A program made the position numbers and the translations under genes. From Armatimonadota bacterium (GTDB taxonomy: Bacteria; Armatimonadota; UBA10988), in the NCBI GenBank assembly GCA_016235455.1, contig JACRKZ010000017.1:1-64000 (forward strand): 64,000 bases of DNA. The letters run 5' to 3'. A model generated the notes under the pieces. The model was not told the DNA's origin, made no database searches, and was given only the letters and a program-made list of their open reading frames with translations. Numbering within the stretch: the first letter of the stretch is position 1; the number at the start of each line of letters is the position of its first letter. Shown here piece after piece: positions 59,523 to 64,000 of this stretch.

Positions 59523-60809
59523 ATGGCGCTACCCATACCGTCGAACCAGGAGGCCCTGCAGCGGCTGGCGATTGCCCTCTGCATCGGCATGTTCATCGGG
59601 CTCGAGCGCGAGTATGCGCAGAGCGAGAAGGAGGGCTCCACTACCGGCATGCGCACGATGGCGCTGATCAGCCTCCTCGGCGCGGCCGGCACCTATCTGG
59701 GCATGATCTTCGGGGAGACGTGGATCCCGGCGGCCGGCCTGCTCGTGCTCGGCGCCATCACGGTGGCCTCCTATATCGAGTCGCTGCGCAAGCGCACCGG
59801 GCCGGGCGGCCTGGGCATGACCACCGAGGTCAGTGGCCTGCTGACCTACGCGCTCGGCGCACTGGCCATGTGTGGCCAGCTGACCGTGGCCGGGGTGCTG
59901 GCCGTGGCCACCACCGTGGTGCTCTCGGCCAAGCAGTCGATGCACTCCTTCGTGCATGGCATGGGCCAAGAGGACATGGTCGCCACGCTCAAGTTCGCCG
60001 TGGTCACGTTCATCATCCTGCCCATCCTGCCACGCGAGGCGTTTGGCCCGTACAGCGCCTTCAACCTGTGGAAGACCTGGCTGATGGTCGTGCTCATCGC
60101 CGGCATCGGCTTCTTGGGTTATGCGCTGACCAAGGTCATCGGCGCGCAGCGCGGTATCGTCGTCTCCAGCCTGGTCGGCGGCCTGGCCAGCAGCACGGCG
60201 GTCACCTTGAGCAACGCCAAGCGCAGCCGCACCATCGAGAGCCTCTCGTCGCCGCTGGCGCTGGGCATTGTGCTGGCGGGCGCCATGATGGTGCCGCGCG
60301 TGGCGCTGGAAGTGGCCGCCGTCAATCCCGCGCTGATGCCGCTGTGCGCCGTGCCCATGGGAACGCTGTTGGTCGCCACGCTGGCCTGCACGTGGCTCAT
60401 GCATCGGCACCTGCGGGGCACGCAGGGCACGGACGAGTACCACGAGACCCAACACGTCAACCCGTTTGAGCTGGGTCCGGCGCTCAAGTTCGCCGCGGCG
60501 TTCGCCGTGGTGTCGCTGCTGGTGGCCATCGCCCGCGAGCGTGGCGCCAGCGCCGGCATCTACGCCATCAGCGGCGTCTCCGGCCTGGCGCAGGTGGATG
60601 CGGCGGTCATCTCGCTGTCGCAGCAGGCCAAGGAAGGCCTGGACCCGCTGCTCGCGGCGCGCGGCATCATGCTGACCATCATCGTCAACACGCTGTTCAA
60701 GGGCGGCATCGCCCTGTGGCTGGGCTCGCGCGAGCTGGGCCGGCGGGTCATGGTGCCGCTGGCGGTGATTGCCCTGCTCGGCCTGACCGCGACGATCCTG
60801 GTGCACTGA
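59523..60809 (+). CDS. MgtC/SapB plus DUF4010 membrane protein
   Basis: A 428-residue integral membrane protein. The N-terminal MgtC/SapB domain shows LAIALCIGMFIGLEREYA and GMRTMALISLLGAAGTYLG, followed by DUF4010 with FAVVTFIILPILP, LVGGLASSTAVTLSNAKRS and a C-terminal ALFKGGIALWLG-like stretch. The function of such fusions is unknown; MgtC relates to Mg2+ limitation and ATP synthase control in pathogens. ATG 59523 follows GGAGG by five bases. Its last 62 bases overlap the convergent lipoprotein gene. Confidence 0.88.
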   Translation: MALPIPSNQEALQRLAIALCIGMFIGLEREYAQSEKEGSTTGMRTMALISLLGAAGTYLGMIFGETWIPAAGLLVLGAITVASYIESLRKRTGPGGLGMTTEVSGLLTYALGALAMCGQLTVAGVLAVATTVVLSAKQSMHSFVHGMGQEDMVATLKFAVVTFIILPILPREAFGPYSAFNLWKTWLMVVLIAGIGFLGYALTKVIGAQRGIVVSSLVGGLASSTAVTLSNAKRSRTIESLSSPLALGIVLAGAMMVPRVALEVAAVNPALMPLCAVPMGTLLVATLACTWLMHRHLRGTQGTDEYHETQHVNPFELGPALKFAAAFAVVSLLVAIARERGASAGIYAISGVSGLAQVDAAVISLSQQAKEGLDPLLAARGIMLTIIVNTLFKGGIALWLGSRELGRRVMVPLAVIALLGLTATILVH

Positions 60810-61113
60810 CCGGCGGCTTGGCCAGCTCGGCCAGCATGGCGCGCGCTACTCGGTCGCGATAGCCCGCGTCGCGCTGCAGCCGCGCCAGGCCCGCACGGTA
60901 GGCGCGCGCGCTCACGCTGTGCTCGGCCATCTGACGGCTCTGCTCGGCGGTGGGCGATCCCAACGCGCGCCAGTCGCCCTGCTCCAGCGCCTCGCTACTG
61001 GGCTGCGCGATGACGATGGCGCGGGCCATCGCCTCCGGCTTGGGCCCGCCGTCGCAGCCGGCCAGGGCCAGGCCGGCCGCGGTGGCCATCAGCACCGCTC
61101 GCCACCGTGTCAT
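60748..61113 (-). CDS. small predicted lipoprotein
   Basis: A 121-residue protein. MTRWRAVLMATAAGLALAGC is a lipoprotein signal with lipobox LAGC, and GGAG precedes the ATG. The mature part is helical, charged and Ala/Arg-rich (QSRQMAEHSVSARAYRAGLA, RLQRDAGYRDRVARAML) and ends in a Pro/Ser tail. No family is recognised. The 3' end overlaps the end of the MgtC/DUF4010 gene on the other strand by 62 bases. Confidence 0.65.
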   Translation of the reverse strand: MTRWRAVLMATAAGLALAGCDGGPKPEAMARAIVIAQPSSEALEQGDWRALGSPTAEQSRQMAEHSVSARAYRAGLARLQRDAGYRDRVARAMLAELAKPPVSAPGSSRSGRAGQSPPAAP

Positions 61114-61255
61114 CGCCGCTCCTCAACACCAGCGCAACCGAGTCGCCCCAAAGACGGCCAATCCTCGCCACACGGCCTGCCAGGCGCCCATGGTACATGC
61201 TCTGTAGAGCGGACAAGTCCTTGATATCAGCGTCCGCCGCAAGGGAGAGAGAGCC

Positions 61256-61420
61256 ATGTTGAAACGTCTATTCGCCGAAGAAGAAGGCCAGACCTTGATC
61301 GAGTACGGTCTGCTCACCGCCCTGATCGCCGTCGTGGCGATCTCCATCCTGTCGGTGCTGGGCCGCAAGGTGTCGGACACCTTCACCACCGTCAACGAGA
61401 ACATGACGACCTCGTCGTAA
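61256..61420 (+). CDS. Flp/Fap-type pilin
   Basis: A 54-residue pilin: MLKRLFAEEEGQTLIEYGLL then TALIAVVAISILSVLGRKV and a short polar tail ending NENMTTSS. The Flp signature GQTLIEYGLL with the conserved Glu-Tyr pair marks the processing site after the Gly of EEEG. AAGGGAG lies eight bases upstream of the ATG. Flp pilins are exported by Tad machinery; no tad genes are adjacent. A perfect hairpin follows the stop. Confidence 0.93.
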   Translation: MLKRLFAEEEGQTLIEYGLLTALIAVVAISILSVLGRKVSDTFTTVNENMTTSS

Positions 61421-61440
61421 GCCGCTTGCTCCAACCTGGC

Positions 61441-61476
61441 CTAGCGGTCAGGGCCGCACCCGGCCCTGACCGCTAG
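61441..61476. terminator. perfect 16-bp hairpin after the Flp pilin gene
   Basis: Bases 61441-61456 are the exact reverse complement of 61461-61476 around the loop CACC. No long T-run follows on either side. It lies between convergent genes (flp-type pilin and the DUF6785-type transporter), so it could end both transcripts or protect the short pilin mRNA. Confidence 0.75.
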
Positions 61477-61506
61477 ACCCCGACCCACCCCACGCGCTGC
61501 TCACCA

Positions 61507-63444
61507 CTAGCCCAGGAAGTGGTAGGGCTTGAAGTCGGAGAAGGTGCCGATCACGTTGGCCAGGCCGCCGGCGAGGAAGTCGCCCAGGATCAGGCCCAGG
61601 AAGAACGGCAGGAACCGGCGATAGCCCTTCAGCCCGCTGTAGCGCACAATCGACGCCTTGCAGGCCCAGGCGATCATCAGCGGCAGCCACACCGTGCCCA
61701 TCGACCAGGTCGACGAGATGCCGTAGCCCACCGGGTGCAGCGGGAAGCCGACGAAGCGAATGCGCACCAGGAACAGCAGCAGCGCCACCACATAGCCTGC
61801 GCCAATGCCCGTGAGCGCGCCGCCGTCGGGCTTGGTCGGCGTCTTCAGCCAGGCCGCGAGCTGGTTCCAAGGCTGTGAACCAAAGCCGCGCATGATGCCG
61901 GCCAGCTTGCTGCTCTCCAGACCTTCGCCGATGTGCGAAGCGATCAGCGCCCAGTAGGCCGAGGGAATGGCCACCAGCGCCGCCAGCACCATGGCCAGCA
62001 TCACCTTGCGCTGCGACACGCCCGTGCGCTGCGCGCCGACGATGCTCTCGATGAAGAACGGCCCGGGATGGCTGCGATGGGCGCGGTTGAACCAGAAGAA
62101 GAACGTGTAGCCCACCAGCGTGCGCGGCGTGAAGTTCAGCGGGCCCATGATGTGGACCGCGATGAGGCCCGGATCGGCGAAATGCAGGTCGTGGACCGGC
62201 GCGCCGAACTCCGCGCGCAGGCGTAGCACGGCCAGCGTGACGCCCAGATAGCCGACCAGGAAGAGGATGGCGGGCACGGCATCCATGCCGAAATGGATGG
62301 AGAACCACAGCAGGAAGCCCACTGACACCAGGTGCAGCAGACTGGCCGTGCGGTAGCGCATGGCCTCGCGCCCTTCGCCCTCGGCGCGCCAGGAGCTGAT
62401 CGTCGCCCGCCACACGTCGCGCAGATGGGCGCGTGCCGCCCAGATGACGATGGTGGCGATGCCCAGGTAGGCGCCCAGCGCCTGCTCGGGCACGTACGGC
62501 GCCAACGGCTTGTTGTTGCCCAGCCCCAGCGCCGCGGCGATGACCATCTGGGCCTTCCAGTACCAGAAGAAGACCCACGAACTGAACAGAATGTCCAGCG
62601 GCAGCAAGTAGCCCAGGCCGATGGCCCACGGCAGGAACCATAATGGGCTCCAGCCGACCGCGTTCCACGGATGCGTGGTGAGGTAGTCGCTCAGATACTT
62701 GTCGCGGCAGGCGATGTACGGCAGGCTCGGGTAGACCTGGTGCAGGTTGTTCATCAGGTTGATGAACAGCGGCAGCGCGAACCCGGCCCACATCAGCGGA
62801 TTGCGCCACAGGCCGCCGTCGGGCTGGGTCATCTCCAGGGGCAGCATGACCAGCGGGAAGGTCAGCTTCTCGTGGTCGGCCCACTGGCGCCGCAGGATGG
62901 CGCCCATGGAGGCGAAGGTGCCGAGCAGCGCGGCCGTGAACAGACCCCACCAGAACAGCGGCTTGACGAACCCGCTGAACACTTCGGGCCGCCAGAGGGT
63001 GTCGTGGCCCATGAAAATGGCCTTGAGCGTCTCCTTCTGGCTGATCAGCAGGCTGGGGTGCACGTAACGGATGAACAGGTCCTGCCAGCCGTTCTCGGGG
63101 GTGGCGTACTGGTGCGGGTGCCAGAGCATCGACAGCAGCACCTGCGCCTGGTCGTGACCGACCAGCGCGGAGCCGATGCCCAGCATGAAATAGACCATCA
63201 GCAGTTCGGGCCGCGAGAGGCCCAGGCCGGGCCGCAGGCGGTCGAGCCCGCGCGAGATGACGGTGAGCAGCAGCAGCCAGCAGACGCAGTTGAAATAGAG
63301 CGAGTAGGTGGTGGGGTGACCGGTGTACTTGGCCGCCTCCATGACCGCGACCCAGTAGCTGTTGAGTGGTATCAGCAGCAGGCCGAGCAGGATGGCCCGC
63401 GCGCGCAACGGCACGGGCTGGACCGCGGTCGTCTCGTCCACCAC
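61507..63444 (-). CDS. polytopic membrane protein, DUF6784/DUF6785-like transporter
   Basis: A 645-residue protein with about 14 hydrophobic helices. Segments such as NSYWVAVMEAAKYTGHPTTYSLY, RPELLMVYFMLGIGSALVGHD, HEKLTFPLVMLPLEMTQPDGG and HPVGYGISSTWSMGTVW recall the DUF6784/6785 proteins related to OPT oligopeptide transporters, common in Armatimonadota and Planctomycetota. The substrate is unknown. It is 31 bases downstream of a sugar isomerase gene on the same strand, which suggests a sugar or glycoside substrate (inference). Confidence 0.78.
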   Translation of the reverse strand: MVDETTAVQPVPLRARAILLGLLLIPLNSYWVAVMEAAKYTGHPTTYSLYFNCVCWLLLLTVISRGLDRLRPGLGLSRPELLMVYFMLGIGSALVGHDQAQVLLSMLWHPHQYATPENGWQDLFIRYVHPSLLISQKETLKAIFMGHDTLWRPEVFSGFVKPLFWWGLFTAALLGTFASMGAILRRQWADHEKLTFPLVMLPLEMTQPDGGLWRNPLMWAGFALPLFINLMNNLHQVYPSLPYIACRDKYLSDYLTTHPWNAVGWSPLWFLPWAIGLGYLLPLDILFSSWVFFWYWKAQMVIAAALGLGNNKPLAPYVPEQALGAYLGIATIVIWAARAHLRDVWRATISSWRAEGEGREAMRYRTASLLHLVSVGFLLWFSIHFGMDAVPAILFLVGYLGVTLAVLRLRAEFGAPVHDLHFADPGLIAVHIMGPLNFTPRTLVGYTFFFWFNRAHRSHPGPFFIESIVGAQRTGVSQRKVMLAMVLAALVAIPSAYWALIASHIGEGLESSKLAGIMRGFGSQPWNQLAAWLKTPTKPDGGALTGIGAGYVVALLLFLVRIRFVGFPLHPVGYGISSTWSMGTVWLPLMIAWACKASIVRYSGLKGYRRFLPFFLGLILGDFLAGGLANVIGTFSDFKPYHFLG

Positions 63445-63475
63445 CTTCTACGCTCCGTTCTGCCTGGCCGCCGAC

Positions 63476-64000
63476 CTACTTGCCGCCACGGGCGATGACG
63501 TCCATGCGCCGCTTGATCTCGGGCAGGCCGAGGCCGCCGCTGCCTTCAATGGTCAGCCAGCCGTCGTACTCCACCTCGTCGAGCGCGGCGCGCACTTCGG
63601 GCCAGTTCACGCTGCCATCCAGCGGATCCTTCCAGTCACCGCCCTGGCCGTTGGCGTTGAGCTTGAAGTCCTTGACGTGGCACTTGGCCAGGTCGGCGCC
63701 CAGCGCGCGGATCCACAGCTCCGACTTGGAGTATTTGACCATGTTGCCGATGTCGAAATAGCCCTTGACCCACGGGCTGTGGAACGACTTGACGAACGCG
63801 GCGAAGTGGAGCGGGTCAACCCACAGGTTGTTCCACACATTCTCCAGCGCAATGACCACGCCGGTTTCCTTGGCCACGTCGATCAGCTTGGTGACCTGCT
63901 CGGCCGAGGTGTCCCAGGCACGATCCTGGGCAGCGATGTAGTCCCGGTACGGTGCGTTGTCGCCATCGACCACGCTGAGCAGATGGCCGGTGGCCGGGTC
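63476..64000 (-). CDS. sugar phosphate isomerase/epimerase, C-terminal part (runs off window)
   Basis: The last 174 codons of an AP-endonuclease-2 TIM barrel. Metal-site segments are VVIALENVWNNLW, VKGYFDIGNMVKYS, KCHVKDFKL and WLTIEGSG. The frame is open to the window edge, so the N-terminus lies outside. It is similar in type to hydroxypyruvate isomerase/tagatose epimerase-like proteins. It is likely co-transcribed with the downstream DUF6785-type transporter. Confidence 0.9.
   Translation of the reverse strand, partial: DPATGHLLSVVDGDNAPYRDYIAAQDRAWDTSAEQVTKLIDVAKETGVVIALENVWNNLWVDPLHFAAFVKSFHSPWVKGYFDIGNMVKYSKSELWIRALGADLAKCHVKDFKLNANGQGGDWKDPLDGSVNWPEVRAALDEVEYDGWLTIEGSGGLGLPEIKRRMDVIARGGK

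Noticed and set aside
6..64000. CRISPR array, integrase, IS element, rRNA or phage genes
   Set aside because: I looked for regularly spaced direct repeats, transposase/integrase motifs, rRNA and phage structural genes and saw none. The repeats present are palindromic and dispersed.

Overview
This 64 kb window is a high-GC bacterial chromosome segment (roughly two thirds G+C by eye) with dense gene packing, many GTG/TTG starts and many stop/start overlaps. No intergenic gap exceeds about 300 bases. The organism looks like an uncultured diderm. The type IV pilin-like gene at 39.2 kb carries the '[13 protein letters not shown]...[16 protein letters not shown]' pattern familiar from Armatimonadota. 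TAT-exported Gfo/Idh/MocA oxidoreductases, AP-endonuclease-fold sugar isomerases, UroD-like methyltransferases and GH42/GH62/GH116/GH130 enzymes suit Armatimonadota or a neighbouring polysaccharide-degrading lineage (Hydrogenedentota, Sumerlaeota, Planctomycetota). The phylum is an inference. A TorF-like porin and an RND pump support a diderm envelope.

Layout. 0-0.9 kb: the start of tuf behind a tRNA-Thr(TGT)-Tyr(GTA)-Thr(GGT) cluster with a near-consensus promoter, and divergently tRNA-Gln(CTG) and tRNA-Glu(CTC) with a terminator. 0.9-4.5 kb: envelope genes (lytic transglycosylase, PAP2 phosphatase, flippase-like protein, MlaE permease). 4.6-9.6 kb: a sugar isomerase, then an RND pump/TetR operon with a palindromic operator at its promoter. 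9.7-14.3 kb: the core operon ffh-rpsP-khpA-rimM-trmD-rplS, then lepB. 14.4-28.9 kb: a pilin-fold membrane protein, then nine minus-strand genes, several of them coupled: lipase/propeller, small protein, FAD oxidoreductase, DUF547 protein, secreted hydrolase-like protein, M24 peptidase, Gfo/Idh oxidoreductase, HEAT-repeat protein and M50 protease.

29-33.5 kb: a methyltransferase, a GH42 beta-galactosidase and comM. 33.5-36.1 kb: a small defence/toxin island, made of a probable AbiJ-type N-domain fused to a deoxyribosyltransferase/TIR-like domain, and a higBA module whose antitoxin carries an ImmA/IrrE metallopeptidase. 36-42.9 kb: a shortened epimerase, an exported isomerase, a C45-like hydrolase, a prepilin, a SERAC1-like hydrolase, a broken tcdA and a TatD nuclease. 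43-51.6 kb: GH116, then purF, a periplasmic binding lipoprotein and a hybrid histidine kinase. 51.8-57 kb: GH62, porin, UroD-like enzyme, GH130, a small exported protein and a DUF433/DUF5615 toxin-antitoxin pair. 57-64 kb: a DUF1566 protein, ddl, an MgtC/DUF4010 membrane protein, a lipoprotein, a 54-residue Flp pilin, a DUF6785-type transporter and a partial isomerase.

Non-coding structure is conspicuous. There are four copies of one dispersed inverted repeat (16.9, 31.8, 42.0, 53.6 kb), a perfect 60-bp palindrome (24.1 kb), a REP-like hairpin element (42.9 kb) and several other long hairpins. No transposase, integrase, CRISPR array or rRNA was seen. The least ordinary pieces are the RND pump with two extra predicted membrane helices, the 33-36 kb island, the binding-protein/kinase pair without a transporter, the coupled DUF547-hydrolase-M24 triplet, and the pilin-head protein on an ordinary membrane anchor.
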